Positions 11,582 to 21,254 of a DNA stretch of 64,000 bases are shown piece by piece. The notes under the pieces were generated by a model. It was not told the DNA's origin, ran no database searches, and was given only the letters and a program-made list of their open reading frames with translations. Within the stretch, counting starts at the first letter, position 1. Every line of letters begins with the position of its first letter. The stretch is from Gonocerus acuteangulatus (Eukaryota; Arthropoda; Insecta; Hemiptera; Coreidae): assembly GCA_946811695.1 (NCBI GenBank), contig OX328126.1:9717746-9781745 (forward strand), read 5' to 3'. Both the position numbers and the translations under genes were made by a program.

Positions 11582-13672
11582 TAACAAAGTTTAAATAACT
11601 TAGTGTGCGGCATGCCGCACTTCCTACAGCATCTTAGTCTTCAACTTAGGATCTAGACAACGATTTCTTAATTTATTTTACTAAGACATCTTTGAATGCA
11701 AAGATTATATGGGCGTATATAAGGGGGGGCTGAGGGGGCTGCAGCCCCCCCCCCCCGAAATTTTCATTTGATCGGTAAAAATTTCATAAAACCCTTAAAA
11801 ATAAATTAAATAAGATCATTTAGTTCATAAAACATACTCTATTTTGGGTGTAATAGCATTTAAGTAGGCTAAAGCCCTTCCAAGATCTAAATTGTTAGTA
11901 TTCCATACACCGCAAATGGTCTCAGCCCCCCCCCCCCGAAATTTTCCCAGCCCCCTCCGAAATTATTTTCTATATACGCCCATGGAAGATTATATATATG
12001 AACAACAATGCTGATTTGTTTACTGTGGAAAAAATAAGAGGAGTTTTAATGAGAATTATTTTCGACAGCTTAAAGAAAGGCACACTGGACGGTGAAGTCT
12101 TTGACACACTATACACTCTATCAGACTTCATTGCTTTCAAAGAGATGGTCTTGGACTACAGAAATGTAAGTCATAAAGTTCAAGTATTTAAAACCTATTT
12201 ACAATCATCAATTTAGAAATAATTCGTCCTTTAGGTTAATTTTCCCCGTTTAGAATGTGTCCATTGTAATTATATTTTAATAATACGGTAGACGTTTCGC
12301 TGAGAATACTAAGACATACTTACGTATTAGCTACAACGCAGGTTAAAGATTTGGGTCTCGTTCAGAGATCTGGATCATTGATAACGCATTTCTATTGGTC
12401 TATTCCTATGAGCAATTCTATTGGCCATTGTGTTTATAGTGTTTTTTATGCGATTGGTGTTTGTTTGTTTGTTGTTACACGATTTCCTAGATTGTTGTTT
12501 ATTTTACCGAAACAAAGGAAGCACTGTTAAATTGCATATCGGTCCATTATCCACCGAAAAACCATCCTTGATCTACATTATCAACGAGTCTTATTGACTA
12601 GAGTTTCGATATAACCTTGAGCGAGCGGTTAAGTTAACAAAACTTAACTGTAGCTGCTATATGTTGGATATTATGTGGGACTATCAGTTGTGGTTAGGAG
12701 CAATAAGTTTAAGTAGCATACAGACCTTGTAACATGCTCCATTTTAGTAGCATTTGCATCATAGACTGATAGTCCCACATAATATCCAACATTTAGCAGC
12801 TACAGTTAAGTTTCGTAAAAAATGTTGCTTGGCACTATTTTGTCCCGACCCCTTCAATTGTGAAATGAAAATAATTGGGTATTGCATGAAGCACAGCCAC
12901 TAGCAACGCCAAAGGCTGGATTGTATCCAAGAATGATTATGTTCTATTTGGTGGGACTGAAAGGTATCCATGGACTTTGAGTTACTTCATCGTAACCAAA
13001 CAATACGCCATCATTACTGATGTTTACTGCTCCCGATTAGATTTACCCTAGGCAGCTATAGAATAAAAACGTTCACACTAGACAATACTCAGCCTCATGT
13101 CTCTTAAAGAACTAGAGCTTTGGATGGGATGTTTTACATGGGCGTATATAGAAATTAATTTTGGGGGGAGGGGGCTGGAAAAGTTTTAGGGGGGGGGGAC
13201 AATTTCCGGTCTACTACACCTAAAATAAAATATGTTTTATCAAAATTTCGGGGGGGGGGCTGCAGCCCCTCAGCCCCCCTTATATATGCCCATGATGTTT
13301 TATCTCATCCATCCTATTCGCCTGACATCGCTCCTCCATATTTCCGTTCCATCCAAAATTTTCTGCATGAGAAATCCCACACTTCAGAAGAATAAATAAA
13401 AAGGACTTTTCATTAATCTTAGGATGTATAGATACCGATTTGTGGAGAGAACCCGCTTTATGGACCTTCCGAGCTGTTGGGAAAGTGTAGTAACTAAAGG
13501 CGGAAATGTCTATAAATAAACTGTAAACCTATAATATTGTTAATTAAAAGGAAACTATCATTTAACTTTTTTGTTTCACTATTTTTAATTTATTTTCCAG
13601 ATGAAGGAAGGAAAGACAGCAGACTTCTCCAGTTGCATATCTGTGAAATCCATTACTTTTGATGAAAAATGA
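7846..13672 (+). CDS. ARL2BP: ARL2BP / BART, ARL2-binding protein, 6 exons, 163 aa
   Basis: Exons are 7846-7879, 8024-8119, 10528-10634, 10726-10811, 12069-12165 and 13601-13672. All junctions are GT-AG and stay in phase. The total is 492 nt, or 163 residues plus stop, the same length as the vertebrate protein as I recall it. Exons 2-5 carry the BART domain: DATIGHIEDILIG, the acidic FLEKYWEEFDETEENR helix region, IFEEYVMKVEDFIEKKL and SDFIAFKEMVLDYR. BART proteins are cytosolic, mitochondrial and ciliary effectors that bind the GTP forms of ARL2 and ARL3. Introns carry MITEs and a SINE. A polyadenylation signal lies 80 bp after the stop. An R2-clade LINE remnant begins about 200 bp downstream on the other strand. 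Confidence 0.95.
8024..8119 (+). CDS. ARL2BP: ARL2BP exon 2
   Basis: Acceptor AAATAG|AA; donor ATTG|GTAATA. It encodes an acidic linker followed by the BART domain start, DATIGHIEDILI. Confidence 0.93.
8892..9154. mobile_element. hAT-like MITE with ATGGGCGTATATA ends, copy 1
   Basis: The left end is degenerate (ATGGGTGTAAAGGGGGGG). The right end is TATATACGCCCATG. Internal sequence is shared with the copies at 11065 and 11708. Long C-tracts lie next to both ends. Confidence 0.7.
9262..9420 (-). mobile_element. tRNA-derived SINE, family B
   Basis: The minus strand starts GGAGGCTCGGTGGCCGTGAG, has B-box GGTTCGATTCCCAC and ends in the GGTAACCTATAGATAACCCA module. It lies in ARL2BP intron 2. 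Confidence 0.85.
9771..10424. mobile_element. 654-bp TIR element (MITE) in ARL2BP intron 2
   Basis: Left GGGCCATTCCATGTCAA.TC and right rc GGGTCATTCCATGTCAAATC form ~22-bp terminal inverted repeats. TTAT lies directly outside both ends. No transposase frame. The sub-terminal regions also show inverted similarity (ACCCGACC / GGTCGGGT). Confidence 0.7.
10528..10634 (+). CDS. ARL2BP: ARL2BP exon 3
   Basis: Acceptor GTTATAG|AT; donor TAT|GTAAGT. It encodes DDFLEMQTSFLEKYWEEFDE and the TEENRLCYTAIFEEY helix of the BART domain. Confidence 0.95.
10726..10811 (+). CDS. ARL2BP: ARL2BP exon 4
   Basis: Acceptor TTTTAAG|GTA; donor CT|GTAAGT. It encodes VMKVEDFIEKKLKQEIPQFD and MDDFYDQL. Confidence 0.93.
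11065..11305. mobile_element. hAT-like MITE, copy 2
   Basis: It begins CATGGGCGTATATAAGGGGG followed by CTGCAG and a C-tract. The right end is decayed to CTATAAGCCAT. It lies in ARL2BP intron 4. Confidence 0.7.
11534..11577. repeat. poly(A) tract
   Basis: An A-run of about 44 nt in ARL2BP intron 4. Confidence 0.95.
11708..11984. mobile_element. hAT-like MITE, copy 3, with 8-bp TSD
   Basis: The ends are ATGGGCGTATATAAGGGGGG and TATATACGCCCATG. The flanking octamers AAAGATTA and GAAGATTA match at 7 of 8 positions, as expected for a hAT-size duplication. Confidence 0.8.
12069..12165 (+). CDS. ARL2BP: ARL2BP exon 5
   Basis: Acceptor CGACAG|C; donor AAT|GTAAGT. It encodes the conserved TLSDFIAFKEMVLDYRN helix. 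An in-frame ATG at 11998 upstream is intronic. Confidence 0.93.
12639..12813. repeat. Fold-back (inverted repeat), 49-bp arms
   Basis: The left arm runs from CTTAACTGTAGCTGC to GGGACTATCAG. The right arm is its near-perfect reverse complement (CTGATAGTCCCACATAATAT onward). The loop is ~78 bp. It lies in ARL2BP intron 5. No coding content. Confidence 0.85.
13137..13294. mobile_element. hAT-like MITE, copy 4, short, perfect 8-bp TSD
   Basis: The element is CATGGGCGTATATAG..TATATATGCCCATG, with G-tracts and a CTGCAG core. The flanking octamer ATGTTTTA is identical at 13129-13136 and 13295-13302. Confidence 0.85.
13601..13672 (+). CDS. ARL2BP: ARL2BP exon 6 (terminal)
   Basis: Acceptor TTTTCCAG|ATG; 23 codons (MKEGKTADFSSCISVKSITF plus DEK) and TGA. 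Confidence 0.85.
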   Translation: MKEGKTADFSSCISVKSITFDEK

Positions 13673-13751
13673 TGCTTCAAGATGTACTTATTTTCAATAA
13701 GAATATATTAGTATGTTTTATGAAGTGGGGTTGCTCGATTCCAGAAGATGA

Positions 13752-13757
13752 AATAAA
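13752..13757 (+). promoter_or_regulatory. Candidate polyadenylation signal of ARL2BP
   Basis: An AATAAA hexamer 80 bp after the ARL2BP stop codon. Confidence 0.5.
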
Positions 13758-13879
13758 TTCCTACAGAACTCCTCCTGGCCAAATGGCCAATTCTTTCCGT
13801 GCAGTTTACTTCAGCAGTAGAGCGGTCTTATGCACAATAACACTTCAACTTGTCATTTAATCCTTAAACTAAGGAAGAC

Positions 13880-15759
13880 CTTCTCATTGAGGAAAGCCGC
13901 CGTCTCCTTCGGAATGGTTCCTCATGAACCGAACCATAAGCCTTGTACGTAATATTCTTTCGGTCCATAGTTCTCACGAAACTTCTCCGTATAATATGTC
14001 GCGCATTTTTCATAAATCAATTACTTCTCCATGTTAACTCTTTCCTGACTTTAATGCACATGTGTAGGTGCTTCATTCTCTTTGCCGCATCTGCGACAAA
14101 GGAGACCAACATCTCTCGGTTCTTTAGTCATGCCAGGAACTGCTCGAAGCGGCGCATAGTTAATATTAAGCTTCAAAACATTAATCCACTCAGAACCCGA
14201 TAAAACTTCTTTGTCATATATAAACTTGTTCGCTTTTGGGCAATCCATAGAGTGTCGGACTCCAATCCACTTCGAGTTGGCCACATTATTGAAACAGTCT
14301 TCCCTCAACCTCTGCCTTAACTTCCTCATGCTTTGACTGATATTGGTATCTCTTACAGCCTTTTGGCACATTCGAATATTTCGTCCTTGTATTCGAAAAA
14401 GAATCGAAATAATTCATCTGAAACGCCATGGAGTTTTTGAGCAATTGACCAGTCCTGCAAGGGAGCTTCCCAATGGCATCTAAGCAACCCCAGCCCCCTG
14501 TAACGACGAGGTGCATAAAGCATTCGCAGGCAGGCCTAGCATTGCCTTCACACTCCTGCGGATTATTATGTCCACACCATCCAGTACGGTCTGAGGCAGT
14601 TTATTAAGAGACAGTGTTTGGAATGGATACGCGAGGGACGGGAAAACGTACTGCTTTATAATATTTAACTTATGATCGGGCTTTAGCAAATTCGATGACG
14701 TCAGTAGCTGTAATTTTTCGGCCGATGTACGAACTGAGTCTTCTTTAAAGTTCATTTCTGAAGTGAACGAACAACCGAGATATTTGATTTGTTCGCTATC
14801 ACTAATTCACGTGATACTTTCTCCGTTTTGAAGTGATAGCTCGTCTTTACAAAGAACTCCTTTCTCAACGACTATTGCTGTACTTTTGGTTGGATTGATA
14901 CATATTCCGATTTCTTTGAATGTCCGAACAATATATCAATTATTCTTTCAGCTGATTTCCTGTTGCATGCTGTAACTTCTTGATCATCAGCGAATCCAGT
15001 AAGGATGTCGCTATCGATATTTTCGTTAACTTCGTAACCAAAGCATTTAGCAAATTTCCCAGTAAAGATGGTCTATGGCAGTGATAAACAGAGTCGGCGA
15101 CAAAGGGCCTCCTTGGAGAACTCCTCGTTTTACATCAATGAAGCTCGTTTTGTTTATTTCCATTTGAATTTGGATTTTATTATTAGGAAGTAAGGCGTTG
15201 ATGATATTTTTAAGGTCAGGAGATACTCCTCTGCCTTCTAAACTTGTCACTACGTGGGCGTGGCCTATGTTGTCAAATGCTTTAGTAACATCTAAAAACG
15301 CAACAACACAATCATGTCTTCTTCTTTTACAGGTTTTCGATACACTGTCGATGGTGCGTGCGTTGATGTGGGTTCCCCTGGTAGCCCGTTTATAAATCCT
15401 CTCTGACACTTGTGGAATGAAACTTGTTGCCTGAGTTCTTCATCTTAAACTTTTTCGATAATTCGACTGATCACAGAGTTGTAATTGGTCTCCAAGAGGA
15501 TAAGTCATTAGCTAAGACCTTACCTTTGTAAATTAGTACAGTACGTCCTTGCCGCAAAGATTCAGGAGCATATTACGGTTTTAGTAAAATCTCTATAATA
15601 TCTCTTATGATATATGACTCCTCGATTGCCTTCAAAATCCTTACTAAAACGCTATCGGGACCAGGAGAAGTATCAAGAGACATAGACTTTATAGTTCTAT
15701 GGACAGCCTTCAAATCAATTTTGTTTAAATTAGGATTCGGATCTAAGTTGTCATAAACT
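13880..15759 (-). pseudogene. R2-clade-like LINE, RT to C-terminal part, broken
   Basis: Minus-strand frames show RT motif A as FLDVTKAFDNIGH, motif B as GVLQGGPLSPTLF (15047-15409) and the catalytic box as GFADDQEVT, in another frame at 14968-15006. A thumb-like region follows (VDIIIRRSVKAMLGLP). A C-terminal zinc motif CRRCGKENEAPTHVH sits in the APLRAVPGMT context. The single-domain order, with the cysteine motif after the RT, is that of R2-clade LINEs with a restriction-like endonuclease. Several frame shifts and stops make it inactive. The 5' pieces of the same copy appear at 16849-17154 and 18412-18800. Confidence 0.75.
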
Positions 15760-16848
15760 TCTTACTATATATTTGTCAAATACCACTCGCTGACCTATCA
15801 TCCCCCAGCCCAAACCACTCGACAGAAAAATTTGAAATTTTGCATGGACACTCCCTATAGAACGTAGACACTCGCTAAGAAAGGATTTTTCGATATTCGA
15901 ATTTTTAAGTATTTTTAGAGGGGTCTAAAGTTTTAGTTGGTTAGAGCATGCAAGCCTAGGTTGCTAGGACAATAAGAGAACAGCTGTTACCGTAATTTAT
16001 CTATTTCATAGTATTATTTTTAATTGAGGTTAATTTCAACTATGATGGCAGTCCTTGAATTACTAGAAATAAACTGTGATTTTGTCTCTCATATGGTTTA
16101 AGCCCTGGTGATGGACCATTCGAGGTAATTACATCCCGAACCACTTGACACAAAAATTTGAAATTTCGTACGGACAACCCGTGTAGAATGTAAACACTCG
16201 CTAAGAAAGTTTTTTTTTTTTTTTATATTCAAATGTTTAAGTACTTCTAGGAGGGTTTGAATTATTAAGAAGTTCCTCAACGGTTCAAAAATGGTCCGAT
16301 TTTGATATCATTTGGTACTAAAATCTTTCTTCTCATTTGAAAAGTCAAGTTCATTAACCAGCTGAATCGTGGGTTTTGGAGTAAAATTTGCGCGAAAAAA
16401 TCGGAACACTTACATTTTCGAGTCCATATGCTTGCAGGTACTCGTTATATAGGTTCCTTAACCTAGGAAAACTAATTTTAAAATAATTTTAAAGCGATTT
16501 CTGTAACCGTTTACGAGAAAAATTGATAGAAATAATTTCATCATCGAAGAGATAAGTGCTTAAAACTTCAAAGTTGTTAGTTTTATTCTTTTCAACGTGT
16601 ATTTGTCTCTGTTTACCTAACTTCTTAAGTGGTTGTTGTATTTTTTTTTTTTTTTTTTTTTTTTTCTTTTTACTCCCTAACCAAACCAAAGCTCGGTTAC
16701 CTGCACATGGTGTTTTCTGGGTAACTTTAAAGCCCGTCCAATAATAAGCTGTACAAAATTTTGTAGTAGCGTTAATTTTGATCATATCTTATTTAACACA
16801 ATATGAAGACTCCTTATCGGCCGTTGTGAAGCACGGTTAGTCAGCTAG
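15760..16848 (+). mobile_element. Non-autonomous Helitron inside the R2-like LINE
   Basis: The 5' end TCTTACTATATATTTG and the 3' end AGTCAGCTAG, followed by T, match the better copy at 56797-57615 over several hundred bp. A hairpin CCGT..ACGG precedes the CTAG terminus. The copy carries a ~0.3-kb internal partial duplication (a second block near 16100-16260). No Rep/helicase frame. Confidence 0.6.
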
Positions 16849-17154
16849 TATGACATATTATGTTGGCCTAACCCTTGAGTTACTTTTACCGGAAACATTT
16901 TGATAATGTTCTTCTATCTCTTTGACTTTTAGAGGTCATTGCTTCGGAGCATCGGCATTTTCAGCTACATGGCTTTCTTTCGCCTGTTGTAATAATTATA
17001 CTGTGCGACTTCATAGTCATACTGCTCTCTTCGCTTAGCTTGAGCTGCTTTATTCGATCTCTGTGGGTTCGAAACCTCGCTGGCTTCCTAATCTTTTGCT
17101 TGACTTCCTGCTGGATGTTTAAGGCCAGGCATGAGACTATTAGCCTCGCGTAAA
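16849..17154 (-). pseudogene. R2-clade-like LINE, middle fragment
   Basis: A basic, Arg/Lys/Gln-rich segment (AKRREQYDYEVAQYNYYNRR in one minus frame) resembles the region between zinc finger and RT of R2-type LINEs. It lies exactly between the Helitron and the HINE insertions, in the same orientation as the flanking LINE parts. Confidence 0.4.
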
Positions 17155-18216
17155 AAAAGTCCGTCACGCAGGAGCTGCATAACTAAGCACTTTCCTCAGA
17201 ATTTGGGTAGTGCAGACTGCTTTCCAGAACAATTTGCTTAAAATATCCTACATAAATAAAATAAAAACGTGAATAGTTCTCTTTTAATTTTGTAATGAGT
17301 AACTGATCAATTATTAATTTGCTTCCAGAGTTATGTTTACACATGGTACCTACTACACTACGTAATAAATACAAACAACCTCATATTATCGTATTTTGAT
17401 CTAACGCAGGAACAGGATACAGTCACTCTAGTGGTAGAAAGCGCTCCTTGCGGCGGCTTTGTGAACCTACGTCTGACGGGCTTTTCTTTTGAAATATATT
17501 ACAAATTAAACCCCCGCTTTCCGATTGACCGATTCAGCTCATTTTTACAACACTTCTTTCTCATGAGTTACCCACGACGTATACCGCGTTTCGTTACAAT
17601 ACAGCAGAAATTACGACCGGCATGAGTATATTTGGAATTTGGGTCCGGAGTTAACCCCCCCCCCCCCCCCGCTTCTAATGAACCGATTTAGTTTATTTTT
17701 ACAACACATATTTACCTGTAGATTACCACTACGAATACCGAGTTTCGTCGAAATATACCAAAAATCACGGCTGGTAGTGGCGAATTGGTATTGTGGGTCC
17801 GGAGTAAACCCCCCCTCCTAATGAACCGATTTAGTTTATTTTTACAACACATATTTACCTGTGGATTAGCACTACGAATACCGAGTTTCGTCGAAATATA
17901 CCAAAAATCACGGCTGGTAGTGGCAAATTGGTATTGTGAGTCCAGAGTAAACCCCCCTTCTAATGAACCGATTTAGTTCATTTTTAAATCTCACTTTTCT
18001 CTCTATATTACCACTACGAATACCAAGTTTCGTTGAAATATAACAAATATTACGGCTGACATAGTCAAATTAGTGTTTTGGGTTCGGGGTAAACCCCCCC
18101 TTCTGATGGACCGACTTTGGTGGTTAACGAACTCGTTCAATCGTTTGCTAATTGAATGCTATATACCAAGTTTCGTGACGAAAAAACGAAAACTCTGGCC
18201 GCTATCGTGTTAACAG

Positions 18217-18288
<72 letters not shown>

Positions 18289-18411
18289 TTTAACGGGGGT
18301 CATTTTCGGTGTCTACTAGGTAGGATCGATAAAGATTTGAAGAAATTTTTCAAAAATTCCGTCATGAGTCCAACCTCAATAGCTACTTTCCTTCGGAGGA
18401 AAGTGCTAAAA
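17155..18411. mobile_element. HINE/DINE-1-like non-autonomous Helentron, copy 1
   Basis: Sub-terminal inverted repeats are AAGCACTTTCCTCAGAA (17185) and AGCACTTTCCTCCGAA (reverse, ending 18410). Internally there are 3-4 tandem units of ~155 bp (each with ATGAACCGATTTAGTT and ACGAATACCGAGTTTCGTCG), then a (TA)n tract (18221-18286). A terminal stem-loop CTTTCCT-TCGG-AGGAAAG lies at 18386-18403, 4-8 nt from the end. This is the published architecture of Helentron-associated elements. A second copy in opposite orientation is at 53104-54387. Confidence 0.65.
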
Positions 18412-18800
18412 CAAGGAAACATTTAATTTTATCATTAAATTCGCTAGGGTCCAACCCATTGGTGCTTTTGCGGATAAGCTTCATTGCTTCTGCCCATTTA
18501 TTCACTTCAAATTTTGTTAACTCTTTAGAAGCATTGTTGGTGTTCTGATGCCTTTTTTTCCACATTTTCGTTTTTTGAATAAGTTTGCGTTTTTCCTGGT
18601 TGGCTTCTTTCCAGTTTTTTTTTTTTTTTTTTTTTTTTGCGGAACATGTCTTTAATCCTCGGTTATTCTTAAAACTTAGCCCACATATTTGGCAAACTAC
18701 AGCCCCACTGGTTGAGGATTCATTTACCTCCATATTTTCTAAAGCCTCGATTTGCTGCTCAAAGGATAAAGTTTACTTTAAACATGTCGAAAAGGCCATA
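18412..18800 (-). pseudogene. R2-clade-like LINE, N-terminal zinc-finger fragment
   Basis: The minus-strand frame contains CQICGLSFKNNRGLKTC, a C2H2-type finger of the kind found at the N-terminus of R2-clade LINEs, then a lysine run encoded by a poly(T) tract and a basic linker. The finger's last histidine region is disturbed by the homopolymer. Confidence 0.55.
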
Positions 18801-19033
18801 ATAATTTAAATTAAAATTTATTTCCAATCATATTGGTCCGTAGAATCTCTATTCTTCATGCTGGCAGGCTACATTAAGAGTATTATTTGACATTTCAAGA
18901 GTTCTGAATGCTGATTTTGGTTGGTATTGCAGAGCTGAATTTTTTCGTGTACTTTTGCTTTTACGCCATATGATTCCCATCATAATTAGAAAACATTATA
19001 TAACATTTCGATAAAAAATGTGTTACATTTTTC

Positions 19034-19072
19034 TGCGTTTCGGTTTGATAATTAAGCCTTTATCAGGGCGAA
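19034..19072 (-). ncRNA. Degenerate hammerhead-like motif
   Basis: The minus strand reads CCTGATAAAGGCTT, a short loop, then CAAACCGAAACGC. It has the CUGANGA-like box, a GG..CC helix and a GAAAC box in order. The A9/G8 positions are altered, so it is probably inactive. It is isolated from any visible RT. Confidence 0.3.
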
Positions 19073-19152
19073 CTATACCTCACAGACATTCAATCATTTG
19101 TATATAGTTAAGCTTCTCCTGAAATGGTGTCTGCAAACTTGAAAACTGTATA

Positions 19153-19209
<57 letters not shown>

Positions 19210-19414
19210 CATGTGTCTGTCTGTTTGTTCTTTATACAAGTCTACACCGTTTGACCAAACTTGGCACACAGGTAGGTCTTGATACGGGAAATCTAGATCA
19301 AAATAGTCAAACTTCAAAATTTGGTCAAAAGTTTTGTTGAAGAAAAATTGGCTACACTGAACCATTCAGATTCTGACGGCCATTTTGAATCGACATCCAT
19401 TTTGAATTATGTCT

Positions 19415-19940
19415 TGTAAGGCCCCGTTTTCCCTTTGGCCTTGTTAAGTGAATAAGGATGAGAGAAAAGGTTGGCTGTCCATCTCTAGAGATGTGAGAAC
19501 CACGAATCCGCAAACGTTGCGTCTGGGATGTTGGCAATGCACGTGGCTGATTCGTAAGATTCCTGGAAGATCTAAGACCTGACAAGAGTTTCTAGTTCAA
19601 TCACCTGCAAAAGCAGGAGTGGGGTACAAAGGGTTTAAAAAGAGCTGGCTTACCTCTGACCGGGCAGAGTTTGCATCCGTTCCTGAGACTTCGGCCCAGA
19701 TGCTGTTCAGAGGTAGGACAGTTCCAAATTCTCTATAATCTCCCCAAATGATCATATTTGATAACTCTACCTATCTGTCTCTCTCACTCAACCTTTTCTC
19801 TCATCGTAGCAATGGTTTATGATATTTATGTTTGTATCCTCTGTGTAAATTATAGTTTTAAAAAGGAATTTCCGCTTCTCTAAAATATTTCCCCATTGTC
19901 TATACCTCTAAATCCCGTCCTTGCTAATCAGTCCCTTACA
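19415..19940 (+). repeat. Gypsy 5' LTR
   Basis: 526 bp, TGTAAGGCCCCG to CCCTTACA. It differs from the 3' LTR at three positions seen by eye (GCAATGC/GCACTGC, CTCTGACC/CTCCGACC, GGACAG/GGCCAG). Confidence 0.95.
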
Positions 19941-19942
19941 AA

Positions 19943-19960
19943 TGGTGTCAGGTGTGGGGT
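19943..19960 (+). promoter_or_regulatory. Gypsy primer-binding site, tRNA-Leu-like
   Basis: TGGTGTCAGGTGTGGGGT, 2 nt after the LTR, is close to the complement of a tRNA-Leu 3' end (TGGTGTCAG core). Confidence 0.6.
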
Positions 19961-20231
19961 AGTATTTAAATGTCCAGCTGCAAGCCGGCATTAGATAAGA
20001 ACCCTGCTCTCGAGATAGGCCGGCGGCTGTACTGCTGACGCTGATAGGACAATTCCTCGAACTGATATCTCGGCGCTGGGTAGTTGTTCATTCAATGTCC
20101 TCACGTTTCCTGGTTTAAGGACCGCCAAATACGGATATTTGGTGGTTAGCCCTGTTAGAGAGTAAAGCAATCCCTATTCGTAAGCATAACGTGTTGGGGT
20201 TCATTGGAAACGTTGAAAATAGAGCTATACG

Positions 20232-21254
20232 ATGGTGGTAACGGAACAGCAGTTTGCCGATCTGAAAACGGCATTGGATCAGGCGTTGGCTGCAAATGAG
20301 CAATTCAGGGAAGAATTCGAGAGGACAAGGCATGAGGGTAAGCAAGGAAAGAGGGATCTTTCTCTTCAGGGAATGGTCGGTCCATGGTCCGGTGACGATT
20401 CTGGGGTTCCAATCCAAGACTATCTCAATGGTTTGGAATTAGTGGCAACTAGCGGAAACTGGGAAGATCGTGATAAATCCCTTGTGTTAAGGATGAGACT
20501 GAAAGGGATGGCTGCGAAATTTTTGGCCAGCAGATCGGATCTCAAGGGGCCAAATGTAAAATATTCCACGATTCGAGATGCTCTTTTAAACCGCTTTAAA
20601 GCGACTATGCAACCTGAGCAGTTTCTCCTTCAGCTTAGTTCAATGAAACAAGAGCGTGGGGAGGATGTCAGAACTTTCGGAGATCGTTGTCGGGAGATGG
20701 GTGAACGATCACTCTCAGGTGAGGGATCGGAGGAAGAAGTTATAGGGGCTCGCAAACAACTGGATAAAGTCGTCCTTACATCATATTTAAATGGGCTCGG
20801 AGGAGAGATTGGGAGGCTGACGAGACTCGCGTTCCCAAAGGAATTACAAACCGCGATTGAGAAGGCTAGAGCCATTGAAACGGAGTTAGGGCGACACGAA
20901 AAGGGAATATTTACTGTAGAGAAGAATCCCCAGGATAACGAAATTCCCAGTCCCGAGGAAGTTGGACAAAGCGAAGTAAGGGTCATTGAGAGGGGTAATC
21001 CAAGTGGCTGTTATCGCTGCGGGGATACGAATCATTGGGCCAGGGGATGTCGACAAACAGAGAGGGTTAGTGATATTTCTCCCAAAAATAGTACGAATTG
21101 TTATAGGTGTGGTCGTCGTGGGCATATCGCTCGCCAATGTCGTTCTAAACCCCTCGTGAAAGGAACTTTGCCAAAGAAGGCCCCAAACGCGAACGACTTG
21201 GGGAGGGCCCCGGCCCTAAGTCGGCGACAAGGGGATCGCGCTACGAATTACTAG
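20232..21254 (+). CDS. gag: Gypsy Gag, 340 aa
   Basis: ATG at 20232. A capsid-like helical region covers roughly residues 30-230. Two CCHC zinc knuckles follow: [14 protein letters not shown] (starting at residue 260) and [14 protein letters not shown]. Two knuckles with the spacing CX2CX4HX4C identify nucleocapsid. Gag packages the RNA genome in the cytoplasm. The reading frame is intact. The pol frame overlaps its end in the -1 register (open from before 21254), so Gag-Pol synthesis by -1 frameshifting is likely. No clear slippery heptamer was assigned. Confidence 0.93.
   Translation: MVVTEQQFADLKTALDQALAANEQFREEFERTRHEGKQGKRDLSLQGMVGPWSGDDSGVPIQDYLNGLELVATSGNWEDRDKSLVLRMRLKGMAAKFLASRSDLKGPNVKYSTIRDALLNRFKATMQPEQFLLQLSSMKQERGEDVRTFGDRCREMGERSLSGEGSEEEVIGARKQLDKVVLTSYLNGLGGEIGRLTRLAFPKELQTAIEKARAIETELGRHEKGIFTVEKNPQDNEIPSPEEVGQSEVRVIERGNPSGCYRCGDTNHWARGCRQTERVSDISPKNSTNCYRCGRRGHIARQCRSKPLVKGTLPKKAPNANDLGRAPALSRRQGDRATNY

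Noticed and set aside
17431..17976. Series of ~60-codon frames with [22 protein letters not shown] repeats
   Set aside because: They are the tandem units inside the HINE element, repeated in reverse at 53.7-54.1 kb, not genes.
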